The notes under the pieces: model-generated
Seen by the model: the letters and a program-made list of their open reading frames with translations, nothing else
Database searches by the model: none
Told to the model about the DNA's origin: nothing
Position numbers and translations under genes: made by a program
In this document: positions 7,002 through 13,498 of the stretch, piece after piece
Layout: every line of letters begins with the position of its first letter
How positions within the stretch are numbered: position 1 is the stretch's first letter
Origin: Deinococcus sp.
Lineage (GTDB): Bacteria; Deinococcota; Deinococci; Deinococcales; Deinococcaceae
DNA: 13,498 bases
Assembly (NCBI GenBank): GCA_018260275.1
Contig: JAGLBK010000057.1
Coordinates: 1 to 13,498 of the forward strand
Direction: 5' to 3'

Positions 7002-8702
7002 TCAGTCCAGCGCGTCCAGCCGGGTCCAGCCCAGACGCAGGCTGAGCCACACGCCCAGCACCGTTACCAGCAGCAGGCCCAGCAGTCCCAGCACACCTTC
7101 GGGGGTGCTCAGGGCGCTGTAGCCAGGAAACAGTTCGGGACGCAGCACGCTGGCCGTGGCCGGTTTAGCCAGCAGCAGCAGGCTCAGCACCGAGTACAGC
7201 AGGCTCAGGCCCATGAAGGCCAGGCCGCCCGGACTGACGCCGATTTCGCTGGGGTTGTCGGCGTCGAATCTGGGCGCGGCGGCTCCCAGGCCCACACCCA
7301 GCGCAGGAATCACGAAGGCGCTACTCAGGCTGACCAGAATGCTAAGCAGCACCAGCGTCGGCCCCAGCGCCATGCTGTGGGCGCTGACCACGCCCAGCAC
7401 CATGCCCAGCACCAGCGTGACCGGCAGCACGCTCAGGTATTTGCTCAGCACGATCTGACGCGGGCTAATCGGGCCAGTTCGCAGCAGCCAGTAGGCCCTG
7501 GCCTCGGTGCTGACGGCGGGAAAAGCCAGCCGCGTGGCGACCCCCGACACGATAAAGCCCTGAAAAGCCAGCTGGATGTACCCCAAGATGCCCCGGAACT
7601 GCGGCACCGGGATAGGTACCGCCCGCACACTGACCAGATATACGCCCGCCAGCGCCACGACAATAAGCAACTGACTCCACTGGGTCGGGTCGCGCAGGGT
7701 CAGGCGCAAGTCCTTGTAGGCGAGGCTGCCCGCTGGCCCCAGGTCGGCAAACCAGAGCTCGGTAGCAGAGGCGCGGCGTGGCGTGGGGTCCAGCCTGGGC
7801 GTGCTGCTGTCTAGCGCCCGTGCCCAGCCTTCTTGATAGGCGCGGGTCGCCAGCCAGGTCGCGCCGCCCAGGAGGAGAGCCGTTAGCAGCAGCAGCGGCA
7901 ACAGCGAAGGCGCCAGTTGCCCGTGCGCCGCCCGCCAGATGCCCTGCGAGGCCCACGACGGCGGCAACAACGGGCTGCTTGGACTGGCAAAGTTGCGCAG
8001 CAGTTCCTCGAACTTGGCCGGGTCGTTCATCTTCTGGATCAGCACCTCGGGCCGCACTGCCCGGATCACGTACACCAGCGCGGCGCTGATGAGCACGCCC
8101 AGCGCGGTACTCACCTCGCGCACGCGGCCCACCGGGGCCACCCGCATCAGCCCCACGGCCAGCAGCGCCCCCAGACCCACCGGTGCGGCAAAGGTCAGCA
8201 GCGCGGCCCCCACGATCACCGGATAAGCCCACCAGGGCGCGGCGAAATAGACCGCCACGGTCAGCAGCAGCGGCAGCATGAGAAAGGTCGGCACCAGCGC
8301 CGTGTTCAGGAACGTCTCGAAGACCTTGAGGCCGAACACCTGCCGGGTCGGCAGCGGCTGGGTCAGCAGAAAGTTGAGGTCTTCACTGAGGTAAAGGGTC
8401 TGAATGGCGGCGGTCGTGGCGCTGAAGGTCACGCCGCTGGACAGGGTAATCAGGCCGATTTCCAGCACCCGCCCGAAGACGTTCGTGCCGATATCGCCAA
8501 AGCTGCCCAGAAAGTGCAGCGCCTTCCAGGTGCCGTAGATTTCGCCCCACACCAGCAGCAGGGCCAGCCCCCCGACCAGCAAATAGCCCCACTTAGGCGC
8601 ACGCCTGAAGGAATGCCCCAGCGAAAGCCACTTCAGGCGCAGCAGACTGGGCCGCTGGCCGGGCAGGTCGCTGGCCGGGGTGGGGTGTGGCCCGCTGCTC
8701 AA
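7002..8702 (-). CDS. ABC exporter permease (ABC-2-like / putative ABC exporter)
   Basis: A 566-residue integral membrane protein with about 12 hydrophobic helices in two clusters. The first cluster runs from about residue 37 to 220. After a hydrophilic stretch (about 230-265) come one helix (LLPLLLLTALLLGGATWLA) and a cytoplasmic segment (about 295-340), and then the C-terminal set to about 560. The architecture fits the fused permeases classed as putative ABC exporters. The substrate is unknown. The start is TTG at 8702, overlapping the TGA of the ATPase gene (TTGA, positions 8699-8702), so translation is coupled and the two proteins form one transporter. A short AGGG lies just before the TTG. 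The gene converges on the zinc-ribbon gene with 50 nt between stops. That gap contains a near-repeat of caatagggcca and a 5-bp gcgct/agcgc stem but no clear terminator. Confidence 0.88.
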   Translation of the reverse strand: MSSGPHPTPASDLPGQRPSLLRLKWLSLGHSFRRAPKWGYLLVGGLALLLVWGEIYGTWKALHFLGSFGDIGTNVFGRVLEIGLITLSSGVTFSATTAAIQTLYLSEDLNFLLTQPLPTRQVFGLKVFETFLNTALVPTFLMLPLLLTVAVYFAAPWWAYPVIVGAALLTFAAPVGLGALLAVGLMRVAPVGRVREVSTALGVLISAALVYVIRAVRPEVLIQKMNDPAKFEELLRNFASPSSPLLPPSWASQGIWRAAHGQLAPSLLPLLLLTALLLGGATWLATRAYQEGWARALDSSTPRLDPTPRRASATELWFADLGPAGSLAYKDLRLTLRDPTQWSQLLIVVALAGVYLVSVRAVPIPVPQFRGILGYIQLAFQGFIVSGVATRLAFPAVSTEARAYWLLRTGPISPRQIVLSKYLSVLPVTLVLGMVLGVVSAHSMALGPTLVLLSILVSLSSAFVIPALGVGLGAAAPRFDADNPSEIGVSPGGLAFMGLSLLYSVLSLLLLAKPATASVLRPELFPGYSALSTPEGVLGLLGLLLVTVLGVWLSLRLGWTRLDALD

Positions 8703-9478
8703 CCCTGCCCCGCGTTCTGCTCACGCCGGGCGGCTTCCTCGGCCTGTTCTTCCTCGATCAGCCGGAAGAAGATGCGCTCCAGGCTGTCGCCGTGAACCCC
8801 GCCTGCCGCCGTGCCGGTCTGGGCACGAAGTTCGTCCATGCTGCCCTGCCCCAACACCCGGCCCCGGTCGAGCACCACCAGGCGGTCACAGACGGCCTCG
8901 GCCAGCGGCAGGCTGTGAGTGGTCAGCAGCACCGTGCGGCCCCTGTCGGCGTGGTCCCGGAACAGTTCGCGCACCTGCCGCGCCGCGTGTGGGTCAAGGC
9001 CGACCATCGGTTCATCGACGATCAGCACCGGCGGGTCGGGCAGCAGCGCCGAGATGATGACGACCTTCTGGCGCATCCCGTGCGAAAAGGTTTCGATGAG
9101 TTCGTTGCCGAAGTCGCTCAGACGGAAAAACTCCAGCCAGCGGTCTATTTCGCCCTCGACATTCGGCACCCGGTACAGCTGAGCGACAAAGCGCAGCAAT
9201 TCGCGCGCGGTCAGTTTGCCGTACAGGTAAGGGCGGTCGGGAATGTACCCGAAGGTCGCCTTGGCCTGCATGGGCTGCTGCCACACGTCGAACCCCTGGA
9301 CCCGCACCGTACCAGCCGTGGGACGGGTGAGGCCCACCAGGGCGCGGATGGTGGTGGTCTTGCCCGCTCCGTTACTGCCCAGCAGCCCGAAGATCTGGCC
9401 GGGCGTGACCGTGAAACTGAGGTCGCTGACCGCCTCGTGGGTGCCGTAGCGCTTGGTGTAGTGCGAAACCTCGATCAT
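8699..9478 (-). CDS. ABC exporter ATP-binding protein
   Basis: A 259-residue ABC ATPase of the ABC-2/drug-exporter (CcmA-like) group. The motifs are Walker A GSNGAGKTT (34-42), Q-loop region GYIPDRPYLYGKLT (77-90), signature FSHGMRQKV (131-139), Walker B VLIVDEPMVGLD (151-162) and H-loop TTHS (H188). The signature has His in place of the usual second Gly/Lys (SHGMRQ), a tolerated variation in this group. A charged C-terminal tail (about 235-259, EEEQAEEAARREQ) may contact the permease. It is first in a two-gene operon and its TGA overlaps the permease TTG. No Shine-Dalgarno precedes the ATG. A TAGGCT box 8 nt upstream may give a very short leader. Confidence 0.93.
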   Translation of the reverse strand: MIEVSHYTKRYGTHEAVSDLSFTVTPGQIFGLLGSNGAGKTTTIRALVGLTRPTAGTVRVQGFDVWQQPMQAKATFGYIPDRPYLYGKLTARELLRFVAQLYRVPNVEGEIDRWLEFFRLSDFGNELIETFSHGMRQKVVIISALLPDPPVLIVDEPMVGLDPHAARQVRELFRDHADRGRTVLLTTHSLPLAEAVCDRLVVLDRGRVLGQGSMDELRAQTGTAAGGVHGDSLERIFFRLIEEEQAEEAARREQNAGQG

Positions 9479-9486
9479 CGGGCCAT

Positions 9487-9492
9487 AGCCTA
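9487..9492 (-). promoter_or_regulatory. Possible -10 box of the ABC exporter operon
   Basis: TAGGCT on the minus strand, 8 nt before the ATPase ATG. It fits TANNNT, but the spacing is longer than at the other genes here. No -35 was recognised. Confidence 0.3.
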
Positions 9493-9549
9493 GCCGTGGG
9501 CCTGTCTCGGGGATATGACAGAGCGTAACTGCCGCCCGGAACCAAACAT

Positions 9550-9577
9550 CCGTGTCAGCGCTAATCGCCAGACACGG
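9550..9577. promoter_or_regulatory. 7-bp perfect stem-loop upstream of the ABC exporter operon
   Basis: ccgtgtc (9550-9556) and gacacgg (9571-9577) form a perfect inverted repeat around a 14-nt loop that includes the palindrome agcgct. It lies about 72 nt upstream of the ATPase start and directly after the lipoprotein terminator candidate. It could be an operator or part of a compound terminator. Confidence 0.35.
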
Positions 9578-9598
9578 AAAAAGCCAGATGACCCGGCT
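9578..9598 (-). terminator. Probable intrinsic terminator of the lipoprotein gene
   Basis: On the minus strand, agccgg (9598-9593), a 5-nt loop and ctggct (9587-9582) form a 6-bp stem with one G-U pair. The T-run is at 9582-9578; its first T pairs with the outer A of the stem. It begins 15 nt past the lipoprotein stop. The stem is modest, so efficiency is uncertain. Confidence 0.45.
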
Positions 9599-9613
9599 GA
9601 CCGGCCAACCAGG

Positions 9614-10111
9614 TCAGAATTGCAGCGCGTAGGTGGTGCCGTCGTTCCCCGCGCAGTTGCCCACGCCGCGCTCGAAGGCGTCCACCGTCAGCTGACAGGT
9701 CAGCGTTCTGGGGGCGGGGCCTGACGTGCGGGCGATCAGGTTGCCGCTGTAGGTCGGCGTGCCCCGGTTGAAAGTGTCGTAGCGGCCACCCCAGCCGAAC
9801 CCGTGGTGTCTCCAGCTGCCGAAGTCGAAGCCCAGGCCCCAGGTCGCCGGAGTCTCGACGACGCCCGAACCAATCAGCACCGTGCGGCCCGTGTAGACCT
9901 GATCGCCGATCTGCAAGGTGGCGTTGTCGGCGGCGTAGGCCCCGTTCAGGCGGGGTTGCAGCGTGCCGCGCACGAAAGCCACGACGCCCTCTTGCCCTGT
10001 CTTGCTGTTGACGATACGGCCCTGTACCGGGCCAGTGGCACTGGGGGCACAGGAAGCGAGCAGGGCCGAGGCACCGAGCAAGGGAGCGAGCAGCAGAAGG
10101 GGGCGTTTCAT
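9614..10111 (-). CDS. Hypothetical lipoprotein
   Basis: A 165-residue exported protein with a clear lipoprotein signal peptide. It has MKRP at the N terminus, a hydrophobic stretch (5-19) and the lipobox LLAS-C with C21 as the lipidated residue; the mature protein begins CAPSATGPVQ. The mature part is beta-rich (GRIVNSKTGQEGVVAFVRG, then VYTGRTVLIGSG) and has an aromatic Gly/Trp/His-rich central stretch (about 91-111). Two further cysteines (C139, C153) may form a disulfide. No enzyme motif is visible and I do not recognise the family. The ATG lacks a Shine-Dalgarno; TACAGT lies 9 nt upstream. The gene's 5' end is only 48 bp from the MITE-like element, so its original upstream region was displaced by that insertion. 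Confidence 0.82.
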   Translation of the reverse strand: MKRPLLLLAPLLGASALLASCAPSATGPVQGRIVNSKTGQEGVVAFVRGTLQPRLNGAYAADNATLQIGDQVYTGRTVLIGSGVVETPATWGLGFDFGSWRHHGFGWGGRYDTFNRGTPTYSGNLIARTSGPAPRTLTCQLTVDAFERGVGNCAGNDGTTYALQF

Positions 10112-10120
10112 AGTGGAGTT

Positions 10121-10126
10121 ACTGTA
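10121..10126 (-). promoter_or_regulatory. -10 box of the lipoprotein gene
   Basis: TACAGT on the minus strand, 9 nt before the ATG and without a Shine-Dalgarno, giving an almost leaderless transcript. The -35 zone lies within 25 bp of the MITE-like element's left end. Confidence 0.4.
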
Positions 10127-10159
10127 GGTCGCCCGGCTGGGGTTTGGATGAAAGTCTCA

Positions 10160-10386
10160 GAGCGTGTTTATAAAGTTTTCCCCGCAAACCACGCCCATTG
10201 GTATTTTGTCGTGTGGGCCGTTAAAGTTTGCCGCGTCGCCCCCTCTGCAAGCAGCTCTACGAGTCACCCCTCGCTACGCGAGGCCCTCTCTCCTACGGAG
10301 CTTTACAAGTCCCACAAGGGTCGAGGGTCAAAAACCGCGTCTTCATCGCATGTCAAAAAACTTCCCGACCCTTTATAAACACGCTC
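10160..10386. mobile_element. MITE-like element, 227 bp, 16-bp perfect TIRs, TCA target duplication
   Basis: gagcgtgtttataaag (10160-10175) and ctttataaacacgctc (10371-10386) are perfect 16-bp terminal inverted repeats. The ends are flanked by the direct repeat TCA (10157-10159 and 10387-10389). The 227-bp interior has no coding frame of note, so any transposition would need a transposase in trans. GAG-type ends with a TNA-type 3-bp duplication fit the IS1031 group of the IS5 family; that assignment is inference. Inside are four short inverted repeats, each with TAC at the centre: 10255-10263, 10269-10283, 10290-10300 and 10301-10309. An 8-bp pair, aagggtcg (10316-10323) / cgaccctt (10366-10373), is also present. 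The right-hand TCA is the TGA stop codon of the monooxygenase gene read on the minus strand, so that gene's reading frame survived. Confidence 0.8.
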
Positions 10387-10707
10387 TCAGGCAGTGGGCT
10401 TCGGGGACGAACTCACGACGTCGTGAATTTCCAGCACGTTGGGACCGCTGAACGCCTCGCGGGGCAGGCTGCCGCTGCGGGCGTGGCCCTGCTTGAACTC
10501 GTCAGAGCCAATCCAGTGGTTCAGCGCGTCCTGGCTTTCCCAGAAGGTCAGAACTACGAACGGCTCGCCTTCCTTGGTGGGGCGCAGCATGTGGTTGGCG
10601 ATGAAGCCGGGCATATGATCGACCAGCCCGGCCCGCTCGATAAAGCGCTGGGCGAACTGTTCCTGGAACTCGGGCTTGACATAAATGCGGTTGGCGACAG
10701 TGATCAT
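10387..10707 (-). CDS. IsdG-family heme-degrading monooxygenase (ABM fold)
   Basis: A 106-residue antibiotic-biosynthesis-monooxygenase-fold protein. Aligned by eye to staphylococcal IsdG, the heme-degradation triad is intact: N6 (ANRIYV), W65 (NHWIGSDEF) and H75 (FKQGHARS), together with the FWESQ strand (55-59). Such enzymes open the heme ring to release iron in the cytoplasm. The start is the ATG at 10707: an AAGGAG sits 7 nt upstream, and the ATG overlaps the phosphatase TGA as ATGA. A longer open frame upstream is only phosphatase sequence in another register. It is last in the hemB operon, which supports a role in heme turnover. Its TGA is one copy of the target duplication of the adjacent MITE-like element. 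A non-heme ABM quinol or polyketide oxygenase is less likely given the triad. Confidence 0.88.
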   Translation of the reverse strand: MITVANRIYVKPEFQEQFAQRFIERAGLVDHMPGFIANHMLRPTKEGEPFVVLTFWESQDALNHWIGSDEFKQGHARSGSLPREAFSGPNVLEIHDVVSSSPKPTA

Positions 10708-11246
10708 GCGGGTTCTCCTTGTCGGGCAAAGTGGTGAACGAAGGCTTCCTGTTCGGCGGTTTCCACCGCTCCAGGGCGAGTCTGGCGCACCAGGGCAATC
10801 GCAGCACCTGGCTCCAGACCAGCCTGAACCAGCAGACAAGCCGCCGTCAGGCCCGCGCGGCCCAGTCCGCCCCGGCAGTGGACGACCACGCTTTGGCCGC
10901 CCAGCAGCGCGTTCATCAGTTCGTCGATGAACGTGGCGAACTGGGCCGGGTCGCCTGGCGCGTGCCCATCCGGAATCGGGCAGGGCACCACCGCCATGCC
11001 CTGACGTCCGGCTTCCTCGGGGTAGCCCACCATGCCCAGCAACTCGTATTCGTGGTCCTCGATGAGCGGGGCGATCACCTGCACGCCCTCGCGGGCCAGG
11101 GTCATGAAGTCTCCGGCCATGTCGCGGTCATGCACGACGCCGCGTTGCAGCACACTCGCGCCCTTCTTGCCCGGCGCAAAGGTCAGGCCTAGACGCCCGG
11201 GCCACAGCGCAGTGCCGACCCAGTCCACGCGAATGGGCGAACTCAC
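10704..11246 (-). CDS. CDKN3-like dual-specificity/tyrosine protein phosphatase
   Basis: A 180-residue cysteine-dependent phosphatase. The P-loop is HCRGGLGRAG with nucleophile C124 and R130 (HCX5R, 123-130). The probable general acid is D93 in the PIPDGHAP turn. The N-terminal portion (LGLTFAPGKKG, about 19-29; then the VIAPLIEDHEYELLGM segment, about 57-72) resembles the bacterial members of the CDKN3/KAP-type family. It would remove phosphate from protein Tyr/Ser/Thr or a small phosphoester in the cytoplasm; the substrate is unknown. The start is GTG, overlapping the hemB TGA (GTGA, 11243-11246), and its own TGA overlaps the next gene's ATG. All three genes are thus translationally coupled. 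The link to heme metabolism is contextual only. Confidence 0.9.
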   Translation of the reverse strand: MSSPIRVDWVGTALWPGRLGLTFAPGKKGASVLQRGVVHDRDMAGDFMTLAREGVQVIAPLIEDHEYELLGMVGYPEEAGRQGMAVVPCPIPDGHAPGDPAQFATFIDELMNALLGGQSVVVHCRGGLGRAGLTAACLLVQAGLEPGAAIALVRQTRPGAVETAEQEAFVHHFARQGEPA

Positions 11247-12238
11247 CGCTCCTCCGCCAACCAGCGGGCCGCGTCGATGGCGTGGTAGGTGATGATCGCG
11301 TTGGCCCCGGCCCGCACCATGCCGCCCAGGGTTTCGAGGACCGTGCGGCGCTCGTCCATGTATCCGGCGATGGCGGCGGCCTTGACCAGCGCGTACTCGC
11401 CACTGACGTTGTAGGTGACCAGCGGCAGGTCGAAGTGGTCACGCAGCAGCTTGAGCACGTCGAGGTAAGCCAGCGCGGGCTTGACCATCAGGAAGTCGGC
11501 GCCCTCGGCCACGTCTATCCGGGCCTCGCGCAGCGCCTCGCGGTAGCCGCCCGCGGGGTCCATCTGGTAGCTGGCGCGGTCGCCCTTGCTGGGGGTACTG
11601 CCCGCCGCGTCGCGGAAGGGGCCGTAGTAGGCGCTGGCGTACTTCACGGCGTAGCTCATGACCGGAATATGCCCGAACCCGGCGACGTCCAGCGCGGCGC
11701 GAATAGCCGCGATCTGCCCGTCCATCATGGCGCTGGGAGCCACGATATCGGCCCCGGCCTGTGCCTGCGACACCGCCGTTTTGGCGAGCAGTTCCAGGGT
11801 GGGATCATTGTCCACGGTCCACTGCCCGGCGACCTCGCACAGGTGGCCGCAGTGGCCGTGGCTGGTGTACTCGCACAGGCAGGTGTCGGCAATAACGGTA
11901 AGGTCCGGCAACGCGGCTTTAATGGCGCGGGTGGCCTGCTGCACGATACCGTCCTCGGCATAAGCGCCCGTGCCGATCTCATCCTTGTGCTCGGGAATGC
12001 CGAACAGGATGACCGAGGGAATGCCCAGGCTCCAGGCTTCCTGCGCCGCTGCCACCGCGCTGGCAACGGTATGGCGCGACACGCCGGGCATCGAGTGGAT
12101 CGGCTGATCTTCCGCGCCCTCGTGTACGAAAATCGGGTGAATGAACTGCTCGGGGTGCAAGCGCACTTCGCGGGTCATGGCCCGCAGCGAGGCCGTGCGG
12201 CGCAGGCGGCGTGGACGAACGGTGGGTAAAACAGTCAT
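11243..12238 (-). CDS. hemB: Delta-aminolevulinic acid dehydratase (porphobilinogen synthase)
   Basis: HemB condenses two 5-aminolevulinate molecules into porphobilinogen, an early step of heme and other tetrapyrrole synthesis. The 331-residue length is normal. The Schiff-base lysines are K199 (SYAVKYASAYYGPFRDAA) and K253 (FLMVKPALAYLD). The three-cysteine zinc site is complete: C120, C122 and C130 in DTCLCEYTSHGHCG, so this is the Zn-dependent type. The motif SAMMDGQIAAIR (159-170) is also present. The ATG at 12238 is preceded by TAGCCT with a 6-nt gap and no Shine-Dalgarno, implying a leaderless mRNA. It heads a three-gene operon with a phosphatase and an IsdG-like heme monooxygenase. DegV lies 85 nt upstream on the same strand. 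Confidence 0.97.
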   Translation of the reverse strand: MTVLPTVRPRRLRRTASLRAMTREVRLHPEQFIHPIFVHEGAEDQPIHSMPGVSRHTVASAVAAAQEAWSLGIPSVILFGIPEHKDEIGTGAYAEDGIVQQATRAIKAALPDLTVIADTCLCEYTSHGHCGHLCEVAGQWTVDNDPTLELLAKTAVSQAQAGADIVAPSAMMDGQIAAIRAALDVAGFGHIPVMSYAVKYASAYYGPFRDAAGSTPSKGDRASYQMDPAGGYREALREARIDVAEGADFLMVKPALAYLDVLKLLRDHFDLPLVTYNVSGEYALVKAAAIAGYMDERRTVLETLGGMVRAGANAIITYHAIDAARWLAEER

Positions 12239-12244
12239 GGCCCC

Positions 12245-12277
12245 AGGCTAGCAGGGGCCAGTGAAAGGAACTGTCAA
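12245..12277 (-). promoter_or_regulatory. Promoter of the hemB operon
   Basis: A consensus -35 TTGACA (12277-12272) lies upstream of TAGCCT (12250-12245), which is preceded by TGC (extended -10 TGN) and ends 6 nt before the hemB ATG. The 21-nt spacer is long for sigma-70, so the TTGACA may not pair with this -10. The extended -10 could work alone. Confidence 0.5.
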
Positions 12278-12323
12278 ATGGTGCGGTGCGGGCGCCAGAC
12301 CCAATCTGACCCGCAACCAGGCT

Positions 12324-13193
12324 TCAGCGTTCCCAGGGCCAGGGGCCGGGGGCCGCCGCCACGCCCAGCGTCCGTGGCCCGGTGTGCACGTTCAGAACCG
12401 GGTTCACTCCCGCCTCGCCGCTCCAGAGCAGCTGGTGATGCCCTTCCAGCAGCTTGCGGGCCACGTCGACGTCTTCCCGGACACTGCCGTAGAGCAGCCC
12501 AGCCCGCAGCGGCGCCTCCTGGCCGAATTTACGGTCCACCTGCGCCACCACGGCCTCGATGCCGCCCTTGTAGCTGCGAACCCGGCCCACGTTGATGTAG
12601 GTGCCGCTCGACTTGTCTACCGTGATGACCGGTTTGAGGTTTAGCAGCCCCCCCAGTGTGGCCGCCACGCGCCCGATCCGCCCGCCCCGGCGCAGGTATT
12701 CCAGCGTTTCGATGGTGAAATACAGCTCGGTTTCGTCGGAGATGGTCTTCATCCAGTTCAGAGCAGTCTGGAGGGGTTCGCCGTTCTCGCTGGCGGTCTG
12801 GGCGGCGTGCACCTGAAACGCCTGCGCCGCGCTGAGGGTCAGCGAGTCGTGAATGGTCACCCTGAGGTCGGGGGCCATCGCAGCGGCCTGCTCGGCGGCG
12901 TTGCGACTGCCGCTGAGGCCCGAGCTGATGGTCACGGCCAGGACATTCTTGCTGCCCGAGAAGGCCTCGGCCCTGCGGAAGGCTTCGAGCCACTCCTGCG
13001 GGCTGGGCTGGCTGCTGGTCGGGTGCGTGGGATTGGTCTCCAGCTCCCGGTACAGCTCTTCACGGGTCAAATCCTGCATCCGGTAAGTCCTGGTCCCGAA
13101 ATTCAGGGAAAAAGGGGCGACCGCAACGTCGTTCCTGAGAGTAGGGTAGGCGTCCAGTCCGCCGTCGGTGGCGACTCCAAATTGGTAGGTCAT
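12324..13193 (-). CDS. DegV family fatty-acid-binding protein
   Basis: A 289-residue DegV/FakB-type protein. Family members bind a fatty acid and, in several bacteria, present it to the kinase FakA for phosphorylation. Visible family motifs are TSSQPSPQEW (59-68), ISSGLSGSRNAA (89-100), YLRRGGRIGRVAA (165-177), the LKPVITVD strand (186-193) and the C-terminal HTGPRTLGVA. The first motif, usually DSTxDL, is ATDGGLD here, so the N-terminal edge is divergent. No FakA-like kinase gene is in the window. The ATG overlaps the TGA of the upstream dehydrogenase gene (ATGA), showing coupled translation. hemB follows after 85 nt with its own promoter. Confidence 0.92.
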   Translation of the reverse strand: MTYQFGVATDGGLDAYPTLRNDVAVAPFSLNFGTRTYRMQDLTREELYRELETNPTHPTSSQPSPQEWLEAFRRAEAFSGSKNVLAVTISSGLSGSRNAAEQAAAMAPDLRVTIHDSLTLSAAQAFQVHAAQTASENGEPLQTALNWMKTISDETELYFTIETLEYLRRGGRIGRVAATLGGLLNLKPVITVDKSSGTYINVGRVRSYKGGIEAVVAQVDRKFGQEAPLRAGLLYGSVREDVDVARKLLEGHHQLLWSGEAGVNPVLNVHTGPRTLGVAAAPGPWPWER

Positions 13194-13498
13194 TTCAGTT
13201 CCACTCCATTCATCTCTTCGATCAGTTTGAGGGCCGCCGTATGGTCCTGCTCGGCCCCGATCAGGCGGGCCGCCCCGCGCACCAATCCGGCGGTCTGCGC
13301 CAGCAGTGGGGCGCTGCCCCCCACGGCCTGCACCATGTCGAGGGCAATTCCGGCGTCCTTGGCGAGCAGTCCCAGCGCGAAGGTCGGCGGAAACTGCCGC
13401 GTCAGCACGCGCTGCGGAATCAGGTTTTCACTGGAATTGCTGCGCCCGCTGCTGGAATTGATGACTTCCAGCGCCGCGCCCAGATCGACGCCACTGCG
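13190..13498 (-). CDS. 3-hydroxyisobutyrate dehydrogenase-like protein, C-terminal part
   Basis: The frame is open to the window edge, leaving about 102 C-terminal residues of a beta-hydroxyacid dehydrogenase (3-hydroxyisobutyrate / tartronate semialdehyde reductase family). Visible features are GVDLGAALEVINSSSGRS, a loop ending ENLIPQRVL, then FALGLLAKDAGIALDM with the conserved KD.GIA helix of the C-terminal dimerisation domain. The tail contains GAARLIGAEQDHTAALKLIEEMN. The NAD(P)-binding Rossmann domain and catalytic Lys lie outside. The family oxidises 3-hydroxyacids, for example in valine breakdown; the exact substrate cannot be set from this part. Its TGA overlaps the DegV ATG, so the two genes form an operon. 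Confidence 0.85.
   Translation of the reverse strand, partial: RSGVDLGAALEVINSSSGRSNSSENLIPQRVLTRQFPPTFALGLLAKDAGIALDMVQAVGGSAPLLAQTAGLVRGAARLIGAEQDHTAALKLIEEMNGVELK

Noticed and set aside
7917..8795. Long plus-strand open frame across the permease gene
   Set aside because: It is opposite a well-supported membrane protein; its Gln/Arg/His-rich sequence is a typical GC-bias shadow.
10708..10839. Extended N terminus for the IsdG-like protein
   Set aside because: The extra residues are phosphatase-gene sequence in another register. The ATG at 10707 has an AAGGAG and places N6 as in IsdG.
11282..12229. Plus-strand open frame opposite hemB
   Set aside because: hemB is certain from its active-site motifs; the antisense frame has no recognisable domain or start signal.

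Overview
The window is high-GC bacterial DNA and most likely comes from a Deinococcus (Deinococcota) chromosome. This rests on the protein types (Thermus-like IspG, Zn-type HemB, a LysW-like zinc ribbon, a two-gene ABC exporter) and on the promoters. At least five genes carry a TANNNT box exactly 6 nt before the ATG and no Shine-Dalgarno sequence, the leaderless layout known from Deinococcus. The species cannot be named from sequence alone. No tRNA, rRNA or CRISPR array is visible.

Layout. (1) 1-2045, plus strand: the end of an Ig-like domain protein overlaps a CHASE2-GGDEF membrane signalling protein whose GGDEF site is degenerate. (2) 2265-5030, minus strand: ispG (isoprenoid MEP pathway), an apparently frameshifted hypothetical gene, then a compact unit of putative antitoxin, RelE-like toxin and DUF4259 protein. 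(3) 5188-5589, plus: a small conserved-looking protein of unknown function, followed by a long imperfect inverted repeat (about 5614-5768). (4) A LolD/MacB-type ABC ATPase (minus) diverges from a small eight-cysteine LysW-like zinc-ribbon protein (plus). (5) 7002-9478, minus: an ABC exporter permease translationally coupled to its ATPase. (6) 9614-10111, minus: a lipoprotein. (7) 10160-10386: a 227-bp MITE-like element with perfect 16-bp terminal inverted repeats and a TCA target duplication. One copy of that TCA is the stop codon of the next gene. (8) 10387-12238, minus: a three-gene overlapping operon, hemB, a CDKN3-like protein phosphatase, and an IsdG-type heme-degrading monooxygenase with its N/W/H triad intact. 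(9) 12324-13498, minus: a DegV fatty-acid-binding protein overlapping the end of a 3-hydroxyisobutyrate dehydrogenase-like gene that runs off the window.

How the genes fit together. The clearest functional link is the hemB operon, which places heme synthesis, a predicted phosphatase and heme breakdown under one apparent promoter with ATGA/GTGA-type overlaps. The ABC ATPase and permease form one exporter. The TA-DUF4259 unit looks like a small accessory cassette downstream of the housekeeping gene ispG. The most notable non-coding items are the MITE-like element at the isdG-like stop codon, the second inverted-repeat structure near 5.7 kb, and the recurring leaderless promoter pattern.
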